The position numbers and the translations under genes are program-made. Positions 36,151 through 47,606 of a DNA stretch of 64,000 bases are shown here, piece by piece. Source of the DNA: Ampullaceana balthica (Eukaryota; Mollusca; Gastropoda; Lymnaeidae). The first letter of the stretch is position 1. Each line of letters opens with the position of its first letter. Below the pieces are notes generated by a model, which worked only from the letters and a program-made list of their open reading frames with translations, had not been told where the DNA came from and made no database searches. The stretch lies in contig CALYLW010000314.1 of assembly GCA_944989445.1 (NCBI GenBank), forward strand, positions 124,124 through 188,123. Direction: 5' to 3'.

Positions 36151-36420
36151 GAATGTAGCGTTAAAGTCAACCCGGAATTTAGCTTTAAAGTCAATTCGGA
36201 TTGTAGCGTTAAAGTCAACCCGGAATGTAGCGTTAATGTCAATTCGGAATGTAGCGTTAAATTAAACCTGGAATGTAGTGTTAAATTAAACCTGGAATGT
36301 AGCGTAACAGTCAACCAGGAAAAGCGTTAAAGTCAACCCGGAATGTAGCGTTAAAGTCAACCCGGAATGTAGCGTTAAAGTCAACCCGGAATCTGGTTTT
36401 AAAGTCACCTGGAATCTAGC
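36151..36420. repeat. Minisatellite, 24 bp x about 11
   Basis: Units of GAATGTAGCGTTAAAGTCAA plus CCCG with variants (AATTCGG, TAAACCTG). The homologous array in the distal unit (48,471-48,692) has about two fewer copies. Confidence 0.93.
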
Positions 36421-37601
36421 TTGTTCCATTTCGAAAGGAATTTCTGGTCATGGGAGATAAAGGGAGGAAGTTATTTGGTATGTGGGAGGAAGAGAAATGA
36501 AGGACGAAAAAGAGTTGGAGTTAGGAGGACAGGGTGAGAGAGGTCAAAAAAGTATTTAAAAAAAGTGCGGAGAAATAGAAAGATAGTGAGAGAGAAAATG
36601 ATAGAAAAGGGAGATGAGATAAAGCGAGAGATGGAGTGATAGTGAGAGACAGAGAGGCGAGAGCTTAGAGAATAATAGGACGGATGAATTGAGTGAGGTA
36701 AAGATATTTAGATGGCAATGAAGGATAAATAGGGCGGAGGAGAAAGTAAGAGAGATGAGAGAGAAATTGTAAGAGTAAGTGATGAACATGTGAGAGACTG
36801 GGGTTAGGGCAAAACACAGATACAGACATGGGAGAGCGAAATGGGAGGGTGTGTAAAAAGATAAAGGCTTATTTTGAACTTTGTAGGAAAGTTAATTTCA
36901 AGTTGACAAGAGAAATATACTTCTTTGGAAGACCAATGCCAAAGTCATAGTTATAATTTTTGTGATATTTGCACGAACGTGTGATTAGAAGGCATTTTGG
37001 TATTGCAGGTCTTCAATCGGCGTAATGTTTTCACTGATAGCTGAGTCGGGGAAGTACTATTAGGGAAAGTCCACGTCATCTGGCGCCAACCAACCTGCAT
37101 TACTAGTGATGATAGCAGGCTTTCCGGTGCCATAGCGACACCACGCCCTTTTCTTGGTCACCCGTTTTAAAGACACCATCAATACCACAACTGGACGCCT
37201 AACACATATTCACCAAGTCCACCTTACTGTGATACAAACAAAGTCTGAGGACAGAAGAAGAGGATGGGAAACAAACTTATGTTCACAATGTTCATGGTTT
37301 TATGTTAGGTAGTTTTAAATGTACAATGTTCTAATCAGAATAAGATTAATACACATTAATTCCTTTTTGAAAATCCGACATGGTGACAGGAGGTAGACAT
37401 CACAATCTACAACACTGTCTAACGTTGCTGATGATATCAAATGAAAGATTTAGCTTACGATGAGATTAGATGAACGAAACAAAAACAGCAGTTAGTCGTG
37501 ATTAGGTTAATCTATTTTAACTTTAAACAGATTCGGTTTGAACCAGTTTAGTAATTCGTGCGAGTTACCTGCCGTTGTTATAAAGTACATTGCTGCGGCG
37601 C
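36421..37601. other. No gene; purine-rich then unique sequence
   Basis: Degenerate GA-rich stretch at 36,470-36,850, then unique DNA matching 49,000-49,744. No coding recognised. The last bases GGCGC are the target site of the LTR element. Confidence 0.6.
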
Positions 37602-37911
37602 TGTCACATCTGATTAACTTAATTTTGTGACATGTATGGTGGACGCGGGAAGAAAGGAGCATTTCTATTGGTTGAAAGGGAAAGTGTTGGGCGAGGAGTT
37701 GTGTGTAGACTTCCGACGAGGAAGGTTGTGTGATAAATGAATCCAGATTTCCACGTTATATTACCTCAAATGATTCTTATGTGTACAATATATATATATA
37801 TATATTAAAGTTGTTTTGGATAAACGAATTCTTCAGTTAATTATTGTGCACAAGATTAATTACTGTGAGAACGCCTACATAGAAAGAGAAATATAAAGTT
37901 ATATCGTTACA
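37602..37911 (+). repeat. 5' LTR (310 bp)
   Basis: Starts TGTCACATCTGATTAAC and ends TATCGTTACA. Compared with the 3' LTR I count about four substitutions, a 10-bp length difference near 37,632 and a shorter (AT)n run (37,789-37,805). Promoter elements were not identified with confidence. Confidence 0.95.
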
Positions 37912-38757
37912 TTGGTGCAGAAGTAAAAGTTCTATGTGAACACAATGAAAGAGGTTTCGTGGAAATAAGTATTGGATATTTCCAAAAAAAGGAAAGTATT
38001 CTTTAAAATAAGAAATAATAACAGCTATAGTATTTTTTGAATATTCAAGTTCGTAAGAAGCTGTGAATAAACTTTTATGGTTCAATGAAAATACAAGAAG
38101 ATTTCAAAATGGCGGCATAATCGGCACGTGTCCGCAGTGTATAAAACTGGATCAGACTAGTTGGTTCTACGTCACATTCGACGACAGTACAAGCATACTA
38201 CACAGTACTGGAATCTGGGTCGTTTAGGCTTTCTGAATGGTGACACACGGTGAACATATATAGGTCGTGACGTCAACAGGCTCAGTGCTAGTTGATTCCA
38301 GGAAATATTTGTAAACATAACATCGAACCGAGAAGCTATGGACTATGCAATGTGTTGGTGTGAATTATAAATAAAGAAACGGAATTTTTATCCATTCATT
38401 GTGTGAAGAGTTTGATTATCGCAATTTTGGATTAATGGAGTGAACTAAATTGTTTAAAAACTACTCGAAAATTGAAATTTTAACCAAGTGACTTTTATTC
38501 AAAACGATCGGACCATTTAATATATTTTGTCAATCTGAGGGAGCGTATATATAAAATATACTAAAGATCCCGTGTGAGGATTCTTTTGTTGTCTCACCTT
38601 GTCAATAACTAGATTTCATGGTTTAGACGTGTCACTTATTTGAACTTAACATTTTTTAATTCAAGATTTTTCATTTGGACGATTTATAACTTTATCAATA
38701 TATATACATACATTCCTTACCGAATTGCTAGATTCATATTATTCAATCAAACAAAAC
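37912..38757 (+). promoter_or_regulatory. Primer-binding site and 5' leader
   Basis: TGGTGCAGAAGTAAAAG (37,913-37,929) begins one base after the LTR and has the TGG start expected for pairing to a tRNA 3' CCA; the tRNA species was not identified. About 830 bp of leader without long frames precede gag. Confidence 0.7.
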
Positions 38758-39960
38758 ATGGATTACTACGAAAGATTCACCGCCATAGCTAAAGAGATGG
38801 GACTAAAAGGAAAAGAAATGAGAGATTTCATTGAAGAAAAAGTTGCTGAAGAAAAAGAAAATCAAAGAATAGCTGAAGAAAAAGAACAGCGAAGAAAAGC
38901 TAAAGAAAAAGAAAATCAAAGAGAAGCTGAAGAAAAAGCAAGAATAGCTAATGAAGAACAGAGGCAAAAACTCATAAGTGAAAGAGAACTTGAAAAAATG
39001 AAACAAGACACCTTAAAATTACAAATTGAGCTAGGGAGTAGAGGCCACAATCCTGGTGATGAAACAAATAGAAGGTCAGCACCAAGGGATACTATCAAAG
39101 TAAGAAAATATGATAGCCAAAAAGAAAAAATGGATGTTTATCTGGATTATTTCGAATCCATAATGGCTATGAAAGGCTATAATGAAGAAGATTGGCCAGC
39201 ACAACTGATGACTCAATTAACTGGAGAAGCATTTGAAGCTTACAACAGTATAGCCAAAGAAGACAAAAGCATATATAAGAATGTCAAAAAGGCACTTCTA
39301 TGTCATTTTGGAAAGTCAGAAAATGATTATAGAAGAGAATTTCATGAAATGAGAATCAAGATGGACAAAAATCCACAGATCATAGTACATGAAGCACAAG
39401 TCAAACTAACAAAATGGCTGGAACTGACAGCAATAGATACGAGCAATCCAAAGGCCATAATAGACATGGTGTTAATTGACAAGTTTTTAGAAAATGCAAC
39501 ACCAACCCTATTCACATACTTGACTGACAAGAAAGTTCGTACTCAAGCAGAGCTAACAAATGCATTACGAACATTCAAAGACTCTCATCCGAATGTGGAA
39601 ATGGATAAGAGACAAGACATATTTGCAGCAATACAAATTAAAAGTCAAGAAAAAAGGCAAGGTATGAGAAACCAGAGTCTGCCAAACTTAGGCAACAGAC
39701 AAACTATTTGTTGGTACTGTAACAAGCCAGGACATATGGCGAAGCAGTGTTACCACAATAAAGGACAACCAAATAGGGTGTCACCTAATGGCAGCCCTAT
39801 AAGAAAGAAAACAGAAGAAAGGTCAAGACAAGGTCATTTTGAAAGCAAAGGTAGAAGATCATGGAGAGGCAGATACAATCATAACTCCAGATACAGAAAT
39901 CATGATCAACCCTGGAGAAGGAATGACCACCAAGAGGGAGATAATAAAGAAAAAAAGTGA
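38758..39960 (+). CDS. gag: Gag polyprotein of the LTR element
   Basis: 400 residues from the ATG at 38,758. The frame is open 33 bp further upstream, but only with a TTG, so I chose ATG. Residues about 15-95 are a highly charged Lys/Glu coiled coil (repeats of AEEKE). A capsid-like region follows (about 105-300, with YFESIMAMKGYNEEDWPAQL). A CCHC zinc knuckle has C318, C321, H326 and C331 (CWYCNKPGHMAKQC). The C-terminal tail is basic and Arg-rich. Gag would bind element RNA and form virus-like particles in the cytoplasm. The stop codon TGA overlaps a -1 slippery site leading to pol. No internal break was seen. Confidence 0.93.
   Translation: MDYYERFTAIAKEMGLKGKEMRDFIEEKVAEEKENQRIAEEKEQRRKAKEKENQREAEEKARIANEEQRQKLISERELEKMKQDTLKLQIELGSRGHNPGDETNRRSAPRDTIKVRKYDSQKEKMDVYLDYFESIMAMKGYNEEDWPAQLMTQLTGEAFEAYNSIAKEDKSIYKNVKKALLCHFGKSENDYRREFHEMRIKMDKNPQIIVHEAQVKLTKWLELTAIDTSNPKAIIDMVLIDKFLENATPTLFTYLTDKKVRTQAELTNALRTFKDSHPNVEMDKRQDIFAAIQIKSQEKRQGMRNQSLPNLGNRQTICWYCNKPGHMAKQCYHNKGQPNRVSPNGSPIRKKTEERSRQGHFESKGRRSWRGRYNHNSRYRNHDQPWRRNDHQEGDNKEKK
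39951..39960 (+). promoter_or_regulatory. -1 ribosomal frameshift site at the gag stop
   Basis: The heptamer A AAA AAG occupies 39,951-39,957 in exactly the X XXY YYZ phase of the gag frame, with the gag stop TGA following at once (39,958-39,960). Pol is open in the -1 frame from here. Known retroelements use this heptamer; an enhancing downstream structure was not established. Confidence 0.8.
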
Positions 39961-42900
39961 AACTAGAAGAATCACAATCTAGTAGTACTGTGGCCACTAT
40001 CAAGGATCATGGCACACTGAAATGTTACCCAGTGTACATCAATGGTCGAAAGTGTATGTGTCTTCGTGACACTGGATGCACAACAATTGTAGTCCGTGAT
40101 AAGATGGTGAAAGAAGAAGAGTATGATGGGAAAAAAGACACACTGATAATGGCTGATGGCACAAAGAGAGAGTGTCCAACTGCAATTTTCACCATCAACT
40201 CACCCTGGTTTCATGGTAAAGTTATAGCCAGAGTTTTACAAGACGCCATTTGTGATCTTATTATAGGGAACATTGAAGGTGTGGTGGACAATACTGATGA
40301 AGTATACAAGGCCTGGCATGACAACAACCATCAAGTATGTGCTACTGTACAAACAAGAGCCACCACAAAAAGAAAAGAGATCACAGACATTGAAGTTGAT
40401 GAGAAACTTGAAATAGGAAGCCAACTGATGTCCAAACAAGAGTTCAAACAACTACAAGAAGAAGATAACACAATCAGGGAAATAAAAATGAAACTTATCA
40501 AAGACAATGTAACAGGCCACAACACAAATTACAAGCTAGATAAAGGCATATTAATAAACATTGCACAGGAAGGTACGTGCAAAAGAGTGGTTCTTCCCAA
40601 AAAGTTACAGGAAACCATTATCAAAATGACACATGACAGTCCTTTAGGTGGACATATGGGCGCCAAGAAAACAATTACTACAATAGCAGAAAACTTTTAC
40701 TGGCCTAAAATGGCAAGGCAGATAAAAGAATACATCAAGACATGTACAGTGTGTCTACGACATAATCCCAAAGATGGGAGGCACACAGCACCCATACAAT
40801 CATCTGACAAGGCGAAACTTTTTATTCGAGAAAATCGCTATAGACCTGATAGGACCATTCAAAAAGATGTCAAAGAAGAAACATATGTATGCTCTAACCA
40901 TAGTGGACATAGCCACCAGATGGGGTGAAGCTATCCCACTGAAGCGAATAGATGCAGAAAATATATGCAACGCATTACTCAATGTTTTTTAGCAGATATG
41001 GTTTCCCTCAAACACTTCTGACGGACAATGGCAGCCAATTCAAGGGTCAGATGACACAAGCCATTATGAAAATGTTAAACATTACACAAGTACACAGCAC
41101 AGTGTACCATCCACAGTCAAATGGAGTGATTGAAAGACTAAACAAAACCATCAAGAATATGCTATTAAAGGTGACAGTGGACCATGAGGACAGATGGCAT
41201 GAATATTTACCCTTAATACTGTTTGCATACAACAGCAGCAAACATGAAAGCACTGGCTTTAGTCCTTTTGAGTTAATGTTTGGCCAAAACCCTACAAGTC
41301 CCTTAAAGAATTTCAAAGAAAGGCTTATAAGTAAACAAGATGCCATACAGGACAGATATCAGCTGATGTCAGACACTAGAGATAAAATACTTTACAGTAT
41401 TGAAGCAGCAAAGCAAAGACTAATCAAGCAAAGTACAAGACATAGAGAAATCAAAAATAGACACAGACATTTGAGAACATTTGAGCCTGAACAACAAGTC
41501 CTAGTATGCTTACCAAACACAAAGAATGAAATCACATGGGAAGGTCCATACAAAATTGAAGAGAAACTTAGTGATGTCACATATAGTGTCAATATCAAAG
41601 GACATGTGAAAAAATTACATATTGACAAACTAAGAACATATGATGACAATAAAGAAGGAAAGCAAACTGTTAATGTCATCATCAAGGTAAATGATGAAAA
41701 TGACAATGCAATGAAAATGAACAGTCTTGACAGTGAAAAAATATCATCTGACATACCAGATTATATGAAACACAGAGTGATCAAAATTTTTCAAAAATAC
41801 AAAGGTGTCATAACAAAAGAAACAGGAAACACAAAAACTTTGACTCACAAGATACAAGTATTGGAACATGAACCCTTCAAGACCAAAGTATACCCTATTC
41901 CAATGGCACATAGAGACACAGTAAGGCAAGAAATTGACTACCTACTTAAAGATAACAAAATAAGAAAAGCAGTTGAAGCTAACTATACCTCACCAACTGT
42001 CATAGTAAAAAAGAAGAATGGAAAGATTCGACTGTGCTGTGACTACAGACAGTTGAATAATATTACAAAATTGGACCATGAACCTATTGGAGACCCAAGA
42101 GACATTATAGACATAATTGGTACTTCCAGAATATTCACTACATTTGACTTAAACAGAGGTTTTTGGCAGATTAACATGGATCCTGATTCTATAAAATACA
42201 CTGCATTCATAGCCATGGATGAGGTGTATGAATGGTTAGTAATGCCATTTGGACTGGTCAACAGTACGGCCACTTTTAGCAGATTTATGAAAGTGATGCT
42301 AAAAGGAATTCCAAATGTGGTACATTATGTCGACGATATATGCATCCACACTAAAGATAGTGAATCACATATCCATACACTTGAAGCTGTACTGGATAGA
42401 CTCAAGAAACATAATGTGACAATCTCACCAGAAAAGATCAACATTGGAAAGAAGTATATAGATTTTTTGGGATACAGAATAGGAGGTGGTGCAGTCACTC
42501 CTACTGCAGAAAATGAAAACAAGATATTCAATCTGTCAGTCCCAAAATCTAAGAAACAAGTGCAAGCCTTGCTGGGACTATGTAACTTTTACAGACCCTT
42601 TATTGCAAATTATGCAGAAATTGTTCACCCACTAACAGAAGTTACAAAAGCCAAAGATATTAGAAAATTTCAGTTCCCAGGAGATTGCCTCAACGCATTA
42701 GAAAACATTCAGGAGGCATTTAGGAAGAAACCCATCTTAGGTACACCTCAATGGGACAAACGTTTCATCGTTTCTACCGATGCGTCGTCCATTGCATTAG
42801 GAGCAAATCTCATGCAAGAACATGATGGTATCCTACATCCTATACAGTATCTTAGCAGAAACTTGACCAAAACAGAGTGTAACTACAGCACCATAGAGAG

Positions 42901-43147
42901 AGAATGTCTAGCCATCGTGTGGGCTCTACAAAAACTTCAAAAATACCTTCTAGGTAGAACATTCACTCTTCTAACAGACCACAAACCACTTGTGGCATTC
43001 AACAAGAAGAAGATCAGCAACGCCAAAGTGAATCGTTGGGCTATGCTAGTAGCCGACTACAAATTTGACATTAAACCTGTGAAGGGAAAGGACAATGTGG
43101 TTGCAGACATATTAAGTAGAATGACAATAAATAAAGACACTCTGTGA
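39957..43147 (+). pseudogene. pol: Pol polyprotein (PR-INT-RT-RH), two frameshifts
   Basis: Protease: CLRDTGCTT, catalytic Asp near 40,068. Integrase: HHCC zinc domain (HDSPLGGH ... CTVC, 40,632-40,755), then the DDE core with D at 40,843, D at 41,024 (LTDNGSQF) and E at 41,132 (NGVIERLNK), 35 residues between the last two. RT: LCCDYRQLN near 42,033, FDLNRGFWQI near 42,145, YVDD at 42,326-42,337. RNase H: STDASSIALGA near 42,774 and LTDHKPL near 42,970. The frame shifts by one base near 40,819-40,823 and again in the T run 40,985-40,990, both inside integrase; no other break was seen. All catalytic residues survive. The shifts could be real decay or assembly errors in homopolymers. Confidence 0.92.
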
Positions 43148-43702
43148 ACTCCTAACTGATAAAACCAGAGACTATTAAAAAGACATTCTGTGAATTACTA
43201 AATGATAAAATAAGAGACTGTTTTAACATTAGTCTGTGAATTCCTAAAGGATACAAACAGAGACTGTAATTATATTAATATTTTTATTTGTTGAACAATG
43301 GACAAGGAACAGTGTTTGAATTCCATTGGATTATTAGTTAATTTTAATAATATTGAGTGTTTAAATGTTTTAATTACACAAAATTACAGATGTGTTTAAA
43401 AGTCCATTTTCATTTTTTCAGCACAGGTAGACGGCTGCAGTCCTACAGATTTTTTCTCATTATTTCTTATGTTAAGACTGTTGCAGTTCTACAATTTTTT
43501 TCTCATTATTTCCTATGTTTAGACTGTTACAGTCCTACAGATTTTTTCTTATTGATTCTATATCCAGAAGTTGTATGTAAGAAAATGAATGTTCATTGAT
43601 GATAAATATTTGAAATTTGAATATAGATATAGATTGATTTGATTTTATGAAGACCAAAAATGTTGTATTTCATAAACATTTTTTTTGAAGGATGGGGGTG
43701 AA
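43148..43702 (+). other. 3' untranslated region with tandem repeats and purine tract
   Basis: Three diverged copies of about 50 bp with CTGTGAA.TCCTAA and GAGACTGT lie at 43,138-43,270, and about 2.5 copies of a 55-60-bp unit (CAGTCCTACAGATTTTTTCT) at 43,430-43,550. The purine tract GAAGGATGGGGGTGAA (43,687-43,702) abuts the 3' LTR and is the probable plus-strand primer. No envelope-like frame is present. Confidence 0.75.
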
Positions 43703-43898
43703 TGTCACATCTGATTAACATAATTTTGTGACGTAAGGTCACATGTATGGTGGACGCGGGAAGAAAGGAGCATTTCTATTGGTTGAAAGTGAAAGTGTTG
43801 GGCGAGGAGTTGTGTGTAGACTTCCGACGAGGAAGGTTGTGTGATAAATGAATCCAGATTTCCACGTTATATTACCTCAAATGATTCTTATGTGTACA

Positions 43899-43961
<63 letters not shown>

Positions 43962-44063
43962 GTTGTTTTGGATAAACGAATTCTTCAGTTAATTAATGTG
44001 CACAAGATTAATTACTGTGAGAACGCCTACATAGAATGAGAAATATAAAGTTATATCGTTACA
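43703..44063 (+). repeat. 3' LTR (361 bp)
   Basis: Same ends as the 5' LTR. Longer because of an extended AT dinucleotide run (43,899-43,957) and 10 extra bases near 43,733. Few substitutions otherwise, consistent with a fairly recent insertion. Confidence 0.95.
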
Positions 44064-45445
44064 GGTGCCACTCCCTCTCCCCCCCACCCCACTACGACAA
44101 CTTGTCAGTCACTGCCCCCACCCCCCTACGACAACTTGTCAGTCACTGCCCCCACCCCACTACGACAACTTGTCAGTCCCTGCCCCCCAACCCCACTACG
44201 ACAACTTGTCAGTCACTGCCTCCCAACCCCACTACGACAACTTGTCAGTCACTGCCCCCCAACCCCACTACGACAACTTGTCAGTCACTGCCCCCCACCC
44301 CACTACAACTTGTCAGTCACTGCCCCCCACCCCACTACGACAACTTGTCATTCAATGCCACCCAACCCCACTACGACAACTTGTCAGTCACTGCCCCCCA
44401 CCCCACTACGACAACTTGTCAGTCACTGCCCCCCACCCCACTACGACAAATTGTCAGTCACTCCCCCCAACCCCACTACGACAACTTGTCAGTCACTGCC
44501 CCCCAACCCCACTACGACAACTTGTCAGTCACTGCCCCCCACCCCACTACGACAACTTGTCAGTCACTGCCCCCCAACCCCACTACGACAACTTGTCAGT
44601 CACTGCCCCCCACCCCACTACGACAACTTGTCAGTCACTGCCCCCCAACCCCACTACGACAACTTGTCAGTCACTGCCCCCCACCCAACTACGACAACTT
44701 GTCAGTCACTGCCCCCACCCCACTACAACAACTTGTCAGTCACTACCCCCCAACCCCACTACGACAACTTGTCAGTCACTGCCCCCCACCCCACTACGAC
44801 AACTTGTCAGTCACTGCCCCCCACCCCACTACGACAACTTGTCAGTCACTGCCCCCCACCCCACTACAACTTGTCAGTCACTGCCCCCCACCCCACTACA
44901 ACAACTTGTCAGTCACTGCCCCCCAACCCCACTACGACAACTTGTCAGTCACTGCCCCCCACCCCACTACGACAACTTGTCAGTCACTGCCCCCCACCCC
45001 ACTACGACAAATTGTCAGTCACTCCCCCCAACCCCACTACGACAACTTGTCAGTCACTGCCCCCCAACCCCACTACGACAACTTGTCAGTCACTGCCCCC
45101 CACCCCACTACGACAACTTGTCAGTCACTGCCCCCCAACCCCACTACGACAACTTGTCAGTCACTGCCCCCCACCCCACTACGACAACTTGTCAGTCACT
45201 GCCCCCACCCCACTACAACAACTTGTCAGTCACTACCCCCCAACCCCACTACGACAACTTGTCAGTCACTGCCCCCCACCCCACTACGACAACTTGTCAG
45301 TCACTGCCCCCCCACCCCACTACGACAACTTGTCAGTCACTGCCCCCCACCCCACTACGACAACTTGTCAGTCACTGCCCCCACCCCACTAGACAACTTG
45401 TCAGTCACTGCCCCCCAACCCCACTACGACAACTTGTCAGTCACT
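44064..45445. repeat. Minisatellite, 35-36 bp x about 38, with higher-order repeat
   Basis: Units of CCCACTACGACAACTTGTCA plus GTCACTGCCCCCC(A)AC. Variant units recur at a fixed offset: CACTACAACTTG at 44,301 and 44,862, and CTACGACAAATTG at 44,441 and 45,002, both 561 bp apart. A later variant (CAGTCACTACCCCCC) recurs at 490 bp, two units fewer. About 16 units were therefore copied as a block. All three plus-strand frames stay open for over 400 codons, which reflects lack of stops in the unit, not genes. Confidence 0.96.
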
Positions 45446-45664
45446 GTTTTCCGGGGTCCATAACATCTTAGACAAGATGGATACACATTAAACTTTGCAC
45501 TTTTAGTGAGCTCCCTTGCCAACGTACTCTGTAGAGTTGATGAAAGATTTGTCTGCGACAAACTGCTTGCATCAATTTCCATTAACTTTAAAAAATGATT
45601 TATAAACATTTGGTTCTAAGTTTAATGGTGACATCATTCAGTTTTAACCACGGGTTCCCAAATA
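45446..45664. other. Segment present only in the proximal duplicate
   Basis: About 220 bp between the minisatellite and the shared TTTACTATTAGTTCTATC. In the distal unit this interval is replaced by an 85-bp LINE tail (50,102-50,186). Confidence 0.8.
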
Positions 45665-46129
45665 TTTACTATTAGTTCTATCTTTAATTCACGGAGATCC
45701 AAACAGCCTTCGAAGGTAATTTACAACATAAAGTTAAGGTCTTCCTTATCTTGGGTAGCACCGTAACATATCTCCATAAATCAGAGCTAATGTCAAGGTC
45801 AGCAATGGAATGATCTCTTTTCGGCATTTGTTGAGCGTTTGTATTAAAACAGAAAAATTTTGAGCCTGAATCTATAATGAACATAATGTCAAACAGTTCA
45901 AAATTTTAAAGATAATAACAATTTGTTATCGAACCGAAACCTGGAGAGCAACATCGAGCATTACCCAAAGTGCAGATGTTCATTAACAATTTCATTTGTC
46001 TCGAACATATGAACGAATTTGGTTAACAATACTCACTGACAAAGTCATACAAGATCATATTGCTGAAAGCCTCATAAGAAAACGATAGGAAACGATATTC
46101 GCAAATCACCAAGGTGTTCCAACTACGCA

Positions 46130-46600
46130 AATCCTACCATAGGGGTAAGGGAAGATTGGAGTCAATGGCATCATTCCGTCTCGAGAGATGATGGTGCATC
46201 ACCGTTGGGTTGGGTTGCATTTCCTCGTGTTGCTGAGCAGACCTATACTTGAGTGACAGCCCCTATCACAGCTTTTGCACATGAGTTCTGTGATTAAAAA
46301 TGTTTTGGCCTTTCTCCTAACTCCTCTGTCTTCAGCCTCCTCCATCCTTCGCTCCTTGGCTACTATGACGCCCTCTTTGACAACTGTTAGCCACGTAGAT
46401 CGGTCTTCTGCCTTAAACTCCCTGTGCTTATTCTGGCTGCTTTCATATCTCTCTGGAAGACATCCTTAAATCGGAGACGTGGGCGACCTGTCTTCCTCTT
46501 TCCGGATGCCAGTTCCCTATATAGGAGGTCATTGGGGATGCGACCCGGGCTCATTCTTTTTACATGTCCTATAGTCTTTTTAGGCGTCCTTCACTAGATG
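46130..46600 (-). pseudogene. LINE ORF2 C-terminal fragment, copy 1
   Basis: On the minus strand, frames read GRIPNDLLYRELASGKRKTG and RPRLRFKDVFQRDMKA, then near 46,250-46,180 a Cys/His cluster (CKSCDRGCHSSIGLLS..RKC). This is the C-terminal region after the reverse transcriptase of RTE/jockey-like non-LTR elements. Frameshifts are present. It lies in the duplicated segment, and the other copy is at 50,640-51,090. Confidence 0.75.
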
Positions 46601-47573
46601 TATAGGAAGATAGAATATGAGAGACTAAATAGAGAGGTAGTTCAGAGGTAGACACGGGAGGTATGCGATTCACTAGAAAGCAACTTGAAAGGAAATCGCT
46701 GGACAGGGACGAAATAAAAAATTCTTTGAGACGACCAAAACCCCTGGCAAGGCTAAGTAATCTAATTCTGTCTTAAATACGTTTAGAATATAACGTTTTT
46801 GTTTTAAAGTATGGTTAATTTTGACTGTATTTATTCTACAACTTTATTCATAGACGAACCTGTATGATTGCGTAATTGCAATGAATATTGTGAACAAAAA
46901 CACTTCCTGGTTACCAAGTGATGTGAAACTTGACACGACTCGTCGTCAATGACAACACATGTATGCAAAGGGAAAAAAATACACAATATCAAAATTACAC
47001 TCATAAAAAAAATAATAAAAAATATATGACTCCGCTTATAAATGTGACCTTTCGGTTGTCAAGGATTTCAACGAACATCGTTGGTCAAATGATTGAAGTG
47101 CATGCTTTCTTATCTAAGGATGTCGGTGTGAGTCCAAGCGACAACATATTTAAAAAATAACATATTCTGTAGTTTTAGCCCCTGATGATAACTGAAATAA
47201 ATTTAAATTTAATTTATTTTAATTGTTTTGCATTTCTATTCCAGTTAAATGTCTAAGAATTTCGTTGGATAAGTCATCATTGTTGATAGTTTTCTAATAG
47301 TAAATAGGTTTGATCCAAATGATTTTCGAGATGAGCTTTAAAAGCAATGGCTTAAGTACAAAGAATAAAGCTTAAACTTTATTTTTTAAAAATTGCTCTA
47401 CAAAGGAATTACCAACTTTCTTGTTATTATATACCAGTGTGAGTTCTGGGCTTCTAATGTGTGTCTCAAAAGACAAATCACGTACGAGATGAGATCATGT
47501 CTTAGGCGCACAGCTTACGAAACGAATGTACTCATTAGGAACGAGAAAATAAAACAGATTTTTCGTTAGGCAT
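46600..47573. other. No gene recognised (duplicated spacer)
   Basis: Matches 51,090-52,058 almost base for base. No coding evidence. Confidence 0.6.
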
Positions 47574-47606
47574 CATGTTAACAGCACCATATCAGTGCCG
47601 GGACGT
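47574..47606. repeat. Single 33-bp unit, unexpanded
   Basis: One copy of CATGTTAACAGCACCATATC plus AGTGCCGGGACGT. The orthologous position in the distal duplicate carries ten copies. Confidence 0.95.

Larger units (their letters stand above)
37602..44063 (+). mobile_element. Gmr1-like LTR retrotransposon (INT before RT)
   Basis: A 6462-bp element with TGTCAC...GTTACA LTRs, target duplication GGCGC / GGTGC (37,597-37,601; 44,064-44,068), primer-binding site, gag, frameshifted pol and a purine tract. Pol order is protease, integrase, reverse transcriptase, RNase H; RT and RNase H are of Ty3/Gypsy type. This combination is that of Gmr1-like elements. The empty site is preserved at 49,740-49,746 in the distal duplicate. 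Coding is nearly intact apart from two shifts in integrase at T runs, so it is recent but probably not autonomous as assembled. Confidence 0.93.

Noticed and set aside
40952..43147. Independent 731-codon gene starting at its first ATG
   Set aside because: It is the continuation of pol after frameshifts; the integrase motif upstream in other frames is continuous with it.
43703..44063. Envelope gene between pol and the 3' LTR
   Set aside because: Only 555 bp of repeat-containing noncoding sequence separate pol from the LTR.
44036..45471. Three overlapping plus-strand frames of 418-475 codons
   Set aside because: All lie on the 35-36-bp minisatellite, which lacks stop codons in every plus frame; the peptides are repeat translations with no conserved domain.
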